DNA of 64,000 nucleotides from a virus. Shown piece after piece: positions 26,138 through 34,206 of the stretch. Position numbers and translations under genes: made by a program. Below the pieces are notes generated by a model. The model searched no databases. It had not been told where the DNA came from and saw only the letters and a program-made list of their open reading frames with translations. Numbering within the stretch: position 1 is the first letter of the stretch; the number at the start of each line of letters is the position of its first letter. The stretch covers positions 1 through 64,000 of IMG/VR virus record IMGVR_UViG_3300046532_001629; one strand, given 5' to 3'.

Positions 26138-27625
26138 ATGAAAACATTTAAAGAACATCTGTTAACCGAAACCCCGATGGCAGCAAATTTCGAGGATATC
26201 TATAAACGCAAGAATAAAGATAAGTTCTTAGACAAAGCAGTCAAGGGTGAACTTGAATTAGAAGCTGGTGGAAAGATGAAAGCAATTTCAAAGGATGACT
26301 TTGCATTAAAGACCCTTATGTCAGTGGATAGTGAAGATGCTATCGAAGACAAGCCTGCAATTAGAAAACACCTGAAGACTAACTGGGGTATTGGTAAAAT
26401 CGGTGACATTAGTAAGGATATGAACGGCCTTTCTAATAGAGAAGGTGGTAAGAATCCTAGTGGAGAAGATTGGGAATCTCTCATTGCAGTTGCAGTAAAC
26501 CAAATCAATGGTCTTAAATATAACATTGGAGCTGAGTGGGAACGTGCAGAAAAGTTTTGGCCTGATTACGAACTCCAAGCAATAAAACTAGGCAAGGAAT
26601 TTATCAGTAAACTTAAGGTTAAGAGTCTCAGACAATTAGGTTCATCAACCGCTGCAACATCCGCAACATGGGATGCACCTAACAAGACACCTAAAACAGA
26701 TTTAATAGACGGTAAACAACACATATCACTTAAGATGCATGGTAACTCTCAGTTGATGTCGGGTAAGAAAGAAGAGGTTCTTGCAACCTTTAAAGCTGCC
26801 CAAGAGGAGTTTGGAGAATCTACAGCAGGAAAGGTGGAAATCAAAAAGGTTATGGATACTCTTGAAGAGAAGATGATTACATTAACAAATAAAGGTTCAG
26901 TTAAATCGATTGACGCTTTGAGAGGAAAGACTGACCTTTCAGACAAAGAATTGGAGAGAATTGCAGAGTTAGACCAAGGTCGATTACAAGCAAAAGAAAT
27001 CAATGATGAATTAGACAAGATATTTCAATCACTACCTTTTAAATCACACGTTGCATTTGAAGCTGCAACAGGTAGAAGTAAATTTGCACCATCCCCCGAG
27101 GCAGTTGCAAACTTAGTAGTAGTGTTCAAAGAGAGTGGTAGTATATCAGATACATTAAAACTAGACACGGCTGCATCAGCCGGAATGGTACTTGCAAAGG
27201 GTAATGATTTTTATGTGTCCTTTAAGAGTGGTGGTGGTAATAGTTCCAAACCATATCTTTCATTGAGAACTAGAAAATTAAAGCTGACAAGTTTAAAAGC
27301 GGTTAATGCCTCCTATGCAGATGATACTTTCCGTAGTATAATTATGGAAGAGATAAACAAAGAAGGGTTACTTACAGAAGACATGCAACAACTAGACGAG
27401 TTTGCATTATTTAATAAACTTGTAAGTAAAGTTAAAGATGTGTCAAAGTCAGTTATCAGTAAAGTTGGTAAGGCAATGAAAGCTATCTTAGAAAGAGTCA
27501 AGAAAGCTTTCCAGTACATTTACAAACTAGGTAGACAAGCAGTCAGGGGATTAATGAACTTCTTTGGCGTGAAGCTCGATAAAGTGAAGATAACCAAAAC
27601 TGGTGGAATGGTATCACTAGTATAA
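26138..27625 (+). CDS. Candidate capsid-packaged protein with possible PD-(D/E)XK-like nuclease core
   Basis: A 495-residue late protein starting MKTFKEHLLTE-Thr. This resembles the T4 internal-protein capsid-targeting sequence (MKTYQEF-type, cut after Glu by gp21). A conserved region (GEDWESLIAVAVNQ near 109-122, KTDLIDGKQHISLK at 186-199, then NSQLMSGK) resembles a PD-(D/E)XK nuclease with Asp188 and an SLK in place of ExK; this is tentative. A second LLTE at 411-414 separates a basic amphipathic C-terminus. It may be packaged, processed and injected to act on host DNA. Confidence 0.55.
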   Translation: MKTFKEHLLTETPMAANFEDIYKRKNKDKFLDKAVKGELELEAGGKMKAISKDDFALKTLMSVDSEDAIEDKPAIRKHLKTNWGIGKIGDISKDMNGLSNREGGKNPSGEDWESLIAVAVNQINGLKYNIGAEWERAEKFWPDYELQAIKLGKEFISKLKVKSLRQLGSSTAATSATWDAPNKTPKTDLIDGKQHISLKMHGNSQLMSGKKEEVLATFKAAQEEFGESTAGKVEIKKVMDTLEEKMITLTNKGSVKSIDALRGKTDLSDKELERIAELDQGRLQAKEINDELDKIFQSLPFKSHVAFEAATGRSKFAPSPEAVANLVVVFKESGSISDTLKLDTAASAGMVLAKGNDFYVSFKSGGGNSSKPYLSLRTRKLKLTSLKAVNASYADDTFRSIIMEEINKEGLLTEDMQQLDEFALFNKLVSKVKDVSKSVISKVGKAMKAILERVKKAFQYIYKLGRQAVRGLMNFFGVKLDKVKITKTGGMVSLV

Positions 27626-27635
27626 CAGGATAATT

Positions 27636-28265
27636 ATGTACGAATTGATTCAGGAGGCCTCAAAGGTCTTAAGAACACCACCACTGGTGTTAGATTTCGA
27701 AAACCCATCACACGACCCAAAGGACGTGGAAGTAAAACTTGGAGAGGCAATGACCAAATTTGGTGGCCTCGGTTTGAGTGCAAACCAAGTGGGGTTAGAT
27801 GTTAGATGTTTTGTAATGAGAACTGCAGACGCAGGAATCCAGTGTTTCTTCAATCCTGAAATCACCAAAGTATCACAAGAGACAGACCTACTTAAAGAAG
27901 GGTGTCTATCTTTCCCTGATATATACCTCATGATAAAACGATCAAGAGTCGTTGAAATGAAGTATCAGGATTCGGATGGAGAAGAACATTTTCTCATGTT
28001 AGAAAATATTGGAGCAAGATGTGCTCAACATGAAATTGATCATTTAAACGGAATCGTGTTTTTACAACGTGCTTCCAAATTGAAACTAGATCGTGCATTA
28101 AAGTCGCGACCAAAAGAAAAAGCGAAACGATTAGAATATGAAAAAAGAGCAGCCGTCGCAAAGTACATCCAGTCCGTTCAATCTGCTAAAGATTCCGAAC
28201 CTCGTGAGTCAGCAGGAACAACAGGCACTAGTACACTACCACAAGACGCATCACCACAAACGTAG
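27636..28265 (+). CDS. def: Peptide deformylase
   Basis: A 209-residue metalloenzyme that removes the formyl group from nascent N-termini. All three motifs are present: GLGLSANQ (44-51), EGCLS (88-92, Cys90 metal ligand) and HEIDH (132-136). Peptide deformylases are frequent in marine phages. The C-terminal ~40 residues are a low-complexity Ser/Thr/Pro tail and are encoded by DNA that also encodes the start of the next protein in another frame. Confidence 0.92.
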   Translation: MYELIQEASKVLRTPPLVLDFENPSHDPKDVEVKLGEAMTKFGGLGLSANQVGLDVRCFVMRTADAGIQCFFNPEITKVSQETDLLKEGCLSFPDIYLMIKRSRVVEMKYQDSDGEEHFLMLENIGARCAQHEIDHLNGIVFLQRASKLKLDRALKSRPKEKAKRLEYEKRAAVAKYIQSVQSAKDSEPRESAGTTGTSTLPQDASPQT

Positions 28266-28791
28266 TATCGGAGACGGTAGTGATTACCGTGGGATAGATT
28301 ACGTACACATACACACCCAGTGGGTGAGAGACATCTTCAACAGGATTTCGTATCAGTGTGTGGGTGATATTCGTAAATGCACAGATCAAGTAGTGTATCC
28401 CGAAATGATTTCTCTAAATGAATGGCCAATTGGTGGATTTCAAACCCCACATTTGGATACTTATTCAACTCAAGAAGAAAAACATGACTTAATAGAGGAT
28501 ATCCCTAGCAGGGAATGGACTCTAATCTTATACCTAAACGATGAATTTGAAGGTGGAGAGACCTTCTTCCCCGCAGAACGTTACACGCACCATCCTAGGG
28601 CCCGTGAGGGGGTATTATTCCAAGGTATATACCTTGAACATGGGGTCAATCCTATTAGACGATGTCCACGACATACTATTGCAATGTGGTTCAGCACGAA
28701 TCCCGATAGAATCCTTACAGACAATAGAACTCCCAATCTACAAGAAGACCATTTCGACCTAAGAAATCAAGACGACTCAAGACCATATTAA
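28138..28791 (+). CDS. Prolyl 4-hydroxylase-like 2OG-Fe(II) oxygenase
   Basis: A 217-residue P4H-type oxygenase: TPHLDTY (iron ligands), EWTLILYLNDEFEGGETFFP (family core), GVLFQG, then HGVNPI with the distal His and RHTIAMWF with the co-substrate base. Typical N-terminal P4H sequence (LLKIPNLVSQQEQQAL) is encoded inside the 128-nt overlap with the deformylase gene, which supports the ATG at 28138. It would hydroxylate a protein or small molecule; substrate unknown. Confidence 0.8.
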   Translation: MKKEQPSQSTSSPFNLLKIPNLVSQQEQQALVHYHKTHHHKRSIGDGSDYRGIDYVHIHTQWVRDIFNRISYQCVGDIRKCTDQVVYPEMISLNEWPIGGFQTPHLDTYSTQEEKHDLIEDIPSREWTLILYLNDEFEGGETFFPAERYTHHPRAREGVLFQGIYLEHGVNPIRRCPRHTIAMWFSTNPDRILTDNRTPNLQEDHFDLRNQDDSRPY

Positions 28792-28799
28792 TTGGAAAT

Positions 28800-28876
28800 G
28801 CACCCTTAGCTCAGCTGGATAGAGCAACGGCCTTCTAAGCCGTAGGTCAGTGGTTCGAATCCACTAGGGTGTACCA
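28800..28876 (+). tRNA. tRNA-Arg (anticodon TCT), CCA encoded
   Basis: A complete cloverleaf: acceptor GCACCCT/AGGGTGT, D arm GCTC..GAGC, anticodon stem ACGGC/GCCGT with loop CTTCTAA (anticodon TCT), and T arm with GGTTCGAATCC. The discriminator A and CCA are encoded (28873-28876). It reads AGA, a codon used often in these AT-rich genes. It lies between the P4H gene and the first of the repeated early promoters. Confidence 0.95.
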
Positions 28877-28904
28877 ATTAATCCCCAAATATCGAAAATA
28901 AAAC

Positions 28905-28934
28905 TTGACAGTGACCCTCACTTTTTGTTATAAT
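28905..28934 (+). promoter_or_regulatory. Early sigma-70-like promoter (repeat family)
   Basis: TTGACA (28905-28910), an 18-nt spacer ending CACTTTTTGT, TATAAT (28929-28934). Confidence 0.85.
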
Positions 28935-28964
28935 GGCTGTACAAATTGAGAAAAGAGAGAGATT

Positions 28965-29120
28965 ATGACCAATACTGAACTGTTAAACATCCACCTCAAC
29001 AATAGTGACTTAAACCTCACTAACCTCTCTAACATCAACAACTCAAGTGTTTCCGTTGTGCGTTGTATACTAATACAGTATTACAGCACCAAGGGTTTTA
29101 CTCACCCAATTCTAAAATAA
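28965..29120 (+). CDS. Small hypothetical early protein
   Basis: A 51-residue protein after an early promoter and a purine-rich GAGAGAGA site. It is Asn/Leu-rich at the N-terminus (LLNIHLNNSDLNLTNLSNIN) and ends in a more hydrophobic segment. The next early promoter begins 4 nt after its stop. Small single-gene early units of this sort often encode host-takeover proteins, but nothing specific is visible. Confidence 0.55.
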   Translation: MTNTELLNIHLNNSDLNLTNLSNINNSSVSVVRCILIQYYSTKGFTHPILK

Positions 29121-29123
29121 AAC

Positions 29124-29153
29124 TTGACAATGACTACCACTTTTTGTTATACT
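29124..29153 (+). promoter_or_regulatory. Early sigma-70-like promoter (repeat family)
   Basis: TTGACA (29124-29129), 18-nt spacer with CACTTTTTGT, TATACT (29148-29153). The following ATGTATATAATGAAAAA leader is shared with the promoter at 32354. Confidence 0.85.
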
Positions 29154-29185
29154 ATGTATATAATGAAAAATCAAGAGGAAATATA

Positions 29186-29431
29186 ATGTTGTCAGAAAAT
29201 CTTTTGAAATTAACAGTAAAACTTCTAAGTGAACATTCTCGAAGCCTTACTCGGAAAGAGTTAGTGAATCTTCTGAGATATAAAGAAGATTTGAGTCCAA
29301 GTATGTATAGTGAACTGTATAAGATAAGAGTTTTCTTGTTTAAACAAGTAAAGGCCAAACGAATGAATAGCTGGGGAAAGTTTTACTACTTGACTGATGA
29401 AGGTCAACAATACTTTTTAGGAGACGCATAA
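29186..29431 (+). CDS. Small winged-helix-like early protein
   Basis: An 81-residue protein. AGAGGAAA (29174-29181) sets the ATG at 29186. Two helices (LLKLTVKLLSEHSRSLTRKELVNLL) are followed by a third and a beta-wing-like FYYLTDEGQQYF end, a pattern typical of small winged-helix DNA-binding proteins (the YLTDEG turn). It may be an early transcriptional regulator. The stop overlaps the next ATG. Confidence 0.55.
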   Translation: MLSENLLKLTVKLLSEHSRSLTRKELVNLLRYKEDLSPSMYSELYKIRVFLFKQVKAKRMNSWGKFYYLTDEGQQYFLGDA

Positions 29432-29622
29432 TGGCAAACACTTATTTAAAAGAAATTACAGATTGGGGTACATACTCCTGCAAAAACCACACTTACATAT
29501 TCAATGAAAAGAGTCAGAATATTGGATACATCAAAACAGGAACTAAAGAAGAGATAATCTTCAAGTCTCCTATGAAGCAATTCTCCAAAACAAGACGAAA
29601 GTTCGTCACCCTAAAAAGATAA
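29431..29622 (+). CDS. Small hypothetical early protein
   Basis: A 63-residue basic protein overlapping the preceding stop (TAATG). It is beta-rich (HTYIFNEKSQNIGYIKTG) with a basic tail (KTRRKFVTLKR) that could bind nucleic acid. It belongs to the same early unit as the winged-helix-like gene. No family recognised. Confidence 0.5.
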   Translation: MANTYLKEITDWGTYSCKNHTYIFNEKSQNIGYIKTGTKEEIIFKSPMKQFSKTRRKFVTLKR

Positions 29623-29624
29623 AC

Positions 29625-29654
29625 TTGACAATGGGTCTCACTTTTTGGTATACT
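29625..29654 (+). promoter_or_regulatory. Early sigma-70-like promoter (repeat family)
   Basis: TTGACA (29625-29630), 18-nt spacer with CACTTTTTGG, TATACT (29649-29654). It drives the CobT-like gene. Confidence 0.85.
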
Positions 29655-29682
29655 ATAGTCTGAATCGGGAAACAAATAAATT

Positions 29683-32064
29683 ATGACAAATCAAATCAGA
29701 AATCAAAAAGACCAACTTGCCAAACTAATGGCAACGGAAGACTTAACAATCGTGCATAAGAAGGTGCCTACTGCATACTTTGATATGAAGAATAGAATAC
29801 TTTGTTGTCCTATTCTTAAAGACGATATCTCAAACGAGTTATACGACTTGTTCATGGGTCACGAAGTTGGTCATGCATTACACACTCCATATGAAGGTGT
29901 ACATAGTGCCGTAACAAAAAACAGAACACTTAAAGGATATCTTAATGTTGTTGAAGACGTTAGGATTGAGAAAGCAATCAAAAACAAATATCAAGGTCTT
30001 AGAAAATCTTTCTTCACTGCATATAACGAATTGATGGATATGGACTTCTTTGGAATCAAAGATAGAAACCTTACAGAACTTTCATTGATCGACAAAATCA
30101 ATCTTATCACTAAGGTCGGAGCAAGAATCAGTATTCCGTTAACCAAGGTCGAACAAGAATTCTTGGACATGGCAAATGCCTGTGAGACTTGGGATGAAGT
30201 TGTGGTTTGTGCTGAAGCAATTTACGAATACTCTAAAGAGAACGAAACAAGAAATGAAGACGATGAAGCATTAGTTCCTCAGACAATGTCTATGGACGGA
30301 GAAGAAGAAGACGAAGACGGTAACGAGTGGAATGATGACGATTCAGACGAAGACGAAGAGTCGGATGATTTTAGTGACTCTTACGATGATTCAGAAGACT
30401 CAGACGAAGACGAAGATTCTCTTCCCGAGATAAAGGATTACACCGATGGTAATGATCACAATGACGAACAAGAGCAGGACGATGTAGAAGACGAAGAAGA
30501 GTCTAAACAACAAAAAACCACTGGTAAAGAGGGTGGTGATGGTCAAGGTTCAGATTACGATGAAGAAGACGGTGCCAGAGAGTCGATTACAGAACACAAT
30601 GCACATAACAATGAAGACCAGTTTCTTTCAGAAGACAACCAAGTCAGAACTCTGATTAATGTCAAGAAAGCATTTGTTAATTCTAATAACTTTGAACACA
30701 AAGTTGTTGGTTACAAGCAAATGATTGAAGACTGGGACAAAGGTCTTTGGAACAATGTAACTGGCTATAGGAGGCCTCAAGATGAAGTTGACAGTATGAA
30801 AAATAGAGCTGTCAAGTCTTCTAAGAATTTGATTGAGAAAAACAAGAAACTTGTTGCTCACATGGCAAAAGAATTCGAGATGAAACAAACTGCATTGAGA
30901 AGTTCGAAAGCAATGAGTGGTAAAACTGGTAAGTTAGATATGAACAAACTTGCAAAGTATCAGATCGTTGATGATGTATTCAAAAAAGTGACAATGTTGC
31001 CTGATGGTAAAAACCACGGAGTAACAGTCATGTTAGATTGGAGTGGTTCAATCAGTAGACAAGTGTGTGACCTTTTAGAGCAGACACTTATCCTAGTTCA
31101 ATTCTGCAAGAAGGTCAACATCCCTCACAGAATTTATCTTTTTACTGATTCATATAACAGATTAGACGATTACAGAAGAAGTGAAAGTTCACATCTAATT
31201 GAATTATTCTCAGACAAAATGTCTACTAAAGATTACATCAAGAACTGTATCAATGTTGCAAGTCTTTATAATAACCACTTTGCACAAGGTGTTAGTTACA
31301 GACACTTCGATAAGTTCATTACAAAATGGAATGCATGGTTTGAAGAGGTTGAACAACTTGAAGCTGGAAGGTGGCAGTCTTTTGAAACTAGTGCTAACCC
31401 TAGTGGTTACAGGTTGGGTGGAACACCACTTGACGCATGCCTAGTGTCACTGAGAGTGTTACTTCCTAAATTCAATGCAGAGTATCAGATTGAGAAGTCA
31501 ATCCTAACAATCATCACAGATGGTTATTCTCACCAGTCAGAAATCTTCGATAAAGATTCTTCTGAACTAGCTGATGAGGCTGCCCAAACGGAAGGTGAGG
31601 ATTACTACTCAAGAATCAAAAAGATTAGACAGTTCCAAGACCCATTCTCAAAGAAGTTGTACACTTACTCAGACGGTGTTGGATACAGTAGAGACTACTT
31701 TCAGGCAACCACGAACATCCTAGACTGGATATCAAAAGAATGTGGTGTGACTGTCACTGGGTACTTTGTAATGGAAAAGAAGAATGATCTTTGGGGTCTC
31801 AGTTCAGAACTTAAAGATGTCCGTATTGATGTCGATGATGTTTGGAAGAAGGTGAGAAAAGAGGGGTACATGATTGAGACCCACGGATACGGAAAATTAT
31901 TCTTGACTGCAGCTTCCACCTTGAGTGTTGATGGTGATGATACACTATCAGACGAAATGATCGGTGCAAAGAAATCATCACTGATGGCTGCATTCAAGAA
32001 AAACCAAAGAAGTAAAACCACTTCAAGATTTTTAACCAATGAATTTATTAAGGAAATAGCATAA
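29683..32064 (+). CDS. CobT-like protein: zinc-peptidase-like region, acidic linker and VWA domain
   Basis: A 793-residue early protein. Near the N-terminus, GHEVGHALHTP (H60-E-x-x-H64) is a zinc-metallopeptidase motif, with a further ED pair in VVEDVRIE. Residues ~200-300 are a very acidic low-complexity linker. A von Willebrand A domain follows, with its MIDAS motif DWSGS near residue 452. Homologues in marine T4-like phages are often named cobalt chelatase CobT. The MoxR-type ATPase at 32669 is its likely partner. Together they would form a metal-loading or protein-remodelling pair; cobalamin synthesis is not supported here. Confidence 0.8.
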   Translation: MTNQIRNQKDQLAKLMATEDLTIVHKKVPTAYFDMKNRILCCPILKDDISNELYDLFMGHEVGHALHTPYEGVHSAVTKNRTLKGYLNVVEDVRIEKAIKNKYQGLRKSFFTAYNELMDMDFFGIKDRNLTELSLIDKINLITKVGARISIPLTKVEQEFLDMANACETWDEVVVCAEAIYEYSKENETRNEDDEALVPQTMSMDGEEEDEDGNEWNDDDSDEDEESDDFSDSYDDSEDSDEDEDSLPEIKDYTDGNDHNDEQEQDDVEDEEESKQQKTTGKEGGDGQGSDYDEEDGARESITEHNAHNNEDQFLSEDNQVRTLINVKKAFVNSNNFEHKVVGYKQMIEDWDKGLWNNVTGYRRPQDEVDSMKNRAVKSSKNLIEKNKKLVAHMAKEFEMKQTALRSSKAMSGKTGKLDMNKLAKYQIVDDVFKKVTMLPDGKNHGVTVMLDWSGSISRQVCDLLEQTLILVQFCKKVNIPHRIYLFTDSYNRLDDYRRSESSHLIELFSDKMSTKDYIKNCINVASLYNNHFAQGVSYRHFDKFITKWNAWFEEVEQLEAGRWQSFETSANPSGYRLGGTPLDACLVSLRVLLPKFNAEYQIEKSILTIITDGYSHQSEIFDKDSSELADEAAQTEGEDYYSRIKKIRQFQDPFSKKLYTYSDGVGYSRDYFQATTNILDWISKECGVTVTGYFVMEKKNDLWGLSSELKDVRIDVDDVWKKVRKEGYMIETHGYGKLFLTAASTLSVDGDDTLSDEMIGAKKSSLMAAFKKNQRSKTTSRFLTNEFIKEIA

Positions 32065-32351
32065 TGAGAGAACCACTAAGAGTAGACGAAGCATATTACA
32101 TTAACCACAATACAGATTACAGTGCATTTGCAGATGCTGTCATGGACGTTGGCCCATCACCTTGTGAGAAGTTCGACTGTCCTAAACAAAGTCATTGTGC
32201 AGAGTTTGGGGTGGAGTGTAAGGCATTCAGAGTATGGACTAACAATGGTGAGACGGTTTACGATAGACATTTGTCTATGGATAAAGATGGTAACCCTAAA
32301 GAGAAAAATATTGAATTATCAGTCGGAAACCTTTTACAAATATGCAAATAA
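32064..32351 (+). CDS. Conserved Cys-containing hypothetical protein
   Basis: A 95-residue protein overlapping the CobT-like stop by 1 nt. Four Cys residues in PCEKFDCPKQSHC...VECKAF could form a small metal-binding knuckle. The remainder (DRHLSMDKDGNPKEKNIE) is polar. It is in the CobT/CobS-like early operon and ends just before another early promoter. Confidence 0.6.
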   Translation: MREPLRVDEAYYINHNTDYSAFADAVMDVGPSPCEKFDCPKQSHCAEFGVECKAFRVWTNNGETVYDRHLSMDKDGNPKEKNIELSVGNLLQICK

Positions 32352-32353
32352 AC

Positions 32354-32383
32354 TTGACAATGGGTCTCACTTTTTGTTATACT
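32354..32383 (+). promoter_or_regulatory. Early sigma-70-like promoter (repeat family)
   Basis: TTGACA (32354-32359), 18-nt spacer with CACTTTTTGT, TATACT (32378-32383). The spacer starts identically to the copy at 29625. Confidence 0.85.
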
Positions 32384-32415
32384 ATGTATATAATGAAAAA
32401 ACAAAGGAAAGAATT

Positions 32416-32667
32416 ATGAAATTAGCACTTAAACAAATAATCATGTCAACGACTGAAGTCTCAGAGTTGAACGAAATTATATCACTTTGTAATGAAGTGA
32501 AAAAACTGAATGCAAAAGCAAGTTTGTCGGTTGGACAAAAAGTTTATGTTGTTCAAAAAACCAAGAAGACTCTTGGTGAGATTGTGAAAATCAAAATCTC
32601 TAGAGCAACTGTGAAATTGCCAGAAGGTAATTACTCAGTTCCATTAACAATGTTGGAGGCAGCGTAA
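32416..32667 (+). CDS. Small hypothetical protein with KOW/SH3-like C-terminus
   Basis: An 83-residue protein. AAAGGAAAG (32403-32411) sets the start at 32416. An N-terminal helix pair (STTEVSELNEIISLCNEVKKLN) is followed by LSVGQKVYVVQKTKKTLGEIVKIKISRATV, a small beta-barrel pattern of SH3/KOW type that binds nucleic acid in some families. It precedes the MoxR-type ATPase by 1 nt. Function unknown. Confidence 0.55.
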   Translation: MKLALKQIIMSTTEVSELNEIISLCNEVKKLNAKASLSVGQKVYVVQKTKKTLGEIVKIKISRATVKLPEGNYSVPLTMLEAA

Positions 32668-32668
32668 T

Positions 32669-33901
32669 ATGAGCTTAAGAACTTATGATAGAACCGAGTC
32701 AATTGTCATTTCAGGCAAAGACTTCCATTTTACACCCGATAGGAAAGAGTTCCTCGAAACTCTTGTAAAGACATATCCCAATCAAACGAACTTCGTCAAA
32801 GAAGACTTTGTGGCTATTGGTGGAATGCCTTACTGGGTCAAATCATCAAGGTATGATTTTAAAGATAATGGTATCTTTAATCTCCATGCAGTGGTTAAAG
32901 GTTACAACGGTGGGTATGAACCCGAAGTTCAAACCGCACCGATACAACCTGCCCCTATCAGTGCAGTTAGTGTTCCACAAAACATGCCAGTTGCAGCCAA
33001 AACTGTTGCTGTCAACTCCCTTGACAACTTCAAGATAATCCCCGAAAAAATGGAGAACTATGTTCCCTTCGGTCATTATAAAGATGTCAAGAACATCATC
33101 AAGTCAAAATTATTCTTTCCAATCTTTGTGACTGGTCTGAGTGGTAATGGTAAAACATTGATGGTAGAGCAAGTCTGTGCCATGCTGAAGAGAGAACTCT
33201 TCAGAGTCAATATCACCATCGAGACCGATGAGGATGATTTGATGGGTGGTCACACTTTACAGGGTGGAGACATCATGTTCAGAGAAGGCCCAGTTATCAA
33301 AGCAATGAGAAAAGGTGCAGTTCTACTACTTGACGAAGTTGACTTAGGGTCAAACAAGTTGATGTGTCTGCAATCAGTTCTTGAAGGTAAAGGATACCTA
33401 ATCAAGAAAACTGGTGAGTGGGTTACACCTACTAAAGGTTTTACAATCCTTGCGACTGCAAATACCAAAGGTCAAGGTTCAGACGATGGAAAGTTCATTG
33501 GAACTCAAGTCATGAACGAAGCCATGTTGGAAAGATTTGCAATCACCATGCAACAAGAATATCCCCCAGTGAAAACTGAGAGAAGTATTCTCTCGAAAGA
33601 GATGGCATTGACTGGTGAAGTCGATCAAGAATTCTGTGAGAAACTTGTGGACTGGGCAGACATTATCAGAAAATCATACTACGAAGGTGCAATCGATGAT
33701 GTCGTGACCACTAGAAGGTTGGTTCACATTGTCAATGCATACAGAATGTTCAATGACAAACTGAAGTCCATTACAATGTGTATCTCAAGGTTCGATCAAG
33801 AAACGAGAGATTCGATTCTAGACCTTTACACTAAGATAGATGCAGGGGTTGACTTAAATGCCCCTGTTGAAGAAAACCCTATTGACGAATCATCATACTA
33901 A
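32669..33901 (+). CDS. CobS-like MoxR-family AAA+ ATPase
   Basis: A 410-residue protein. The N-terminal ~120 residues are a separate domain with a Pro/Ala linker. The AAA+ core has Walker A GLSGNGKT, Walker B AVLLLDEVD and sensor TILATANTKG. Family members (CobS, MoxR, NorQ) work with a VWA protein to insert metals or activate enzymes. The partner here is the CobT-like protein at 29683. It is expressed from the early promoter at 32354. Confidence 0.88.
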   Translation: MSLRTYDRTESIVISGKDFHFTPDRKEFLETLVKTYPNQTNFVKEDFVAIGGMPYWVKSSRYDFKDNGIFNLHAVVKGYNGGYEPEVQTAPIQPAPISAVSVPQNMPVAAKTVAVNSLDNFKIIPEKMENYVPFGHYKDVKNIIKSKLFFPIFVTGLSGNGKTLMVEQVCAMLKRELFRVNITIETDEDDLMGGHTLQGGDIMFREGPVIKAMRKGAVLLLDEVDLGSNKLMCLQSVLEGKGYLIKKTGEWVTPTKGFTILATANTKGQGSDDGKFIGTQVMNEAMLERFAITMQQEYPPVKTERSILSKEMALTGEVDQEFCEKLVDWADIIRKSYYEGAIDDVVTTRRLVHIVNAYRMFNDKLKSITMCISRFDQETRDSILDLYTKIDAGVDLNAPVEENPIDESSY

Positions 33902-33904
33902 GGG

Positions 33905-33910
33905 TATACT
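33905..33910 (+). promoter_or_regulatory. -10 box TATACT, leaderless arrangement
   Basis: TATACT, 5 nt (aaggt), ATG at 33916. No clear -35. Confidence 0.45.
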
Positions 33911-33915
33911 AAGGT

Positions 33916-34206
33916 ATGTTTGGAAATAAATCAAAAATAGACTACAAATACAACGAAGGAGAACTCTTAGCGGAGTTTTCCCAGTATGTTGACAAGACCT
34001 ATGACCAACATTATAGTCTGAGCAAGTATCAGGCAACTGAGTTCATTATGGACGCAGGTCATGGGGAAGGTTTCTGTATTGGTAATGTGATGAAATATGC
34101 ACAACGATACGGAAAAAAAGAGGGTAAGAACCGATCTGACTTATTGAAAGTCATACACTACGGATTTCTTGCATTAAATAATCACGACAAGGAGAACAAC
34201 CAGTGA
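33916..34206 (+). CDS. DUF3310-like protein
   Basis: A 96-residue protein with a segment GFCIGNVMKYAQRYGKKEGKNRSDLLKVIHYGFLA. The GNVxKYxxRxGxK...DLxKxxHY pattern is that of the DUF3310 (SaV-like) family found in many phages, function unsettled. It lies just before the gp45 clamp gene with a TGATG overlap. Confidence 0.7.
   Translation: MFGNKSKIDYKYNEGELLAEFSQYVDKTYDQHYSLSKYQATEFIMDAGHGEGFCIGNVMKYAQRYGKKEGKNRSDLLKVIHYGFLALNNHDKENNQ

Noticed and set aside
32122-32667. A 181-codon reading of the protein at 32416
   Set aside because: It would run through the 95-residue Cys-rich gene and an early promoter; the AAAGGAAAG site sets the start at 32416.
29683-33901. Cobalamin-biosynthesis role for the CobS/CobT-like pair
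   Set aside because: No CobN or other corrin gene is present; family membership reflects the MoxR-VWA architecture only.
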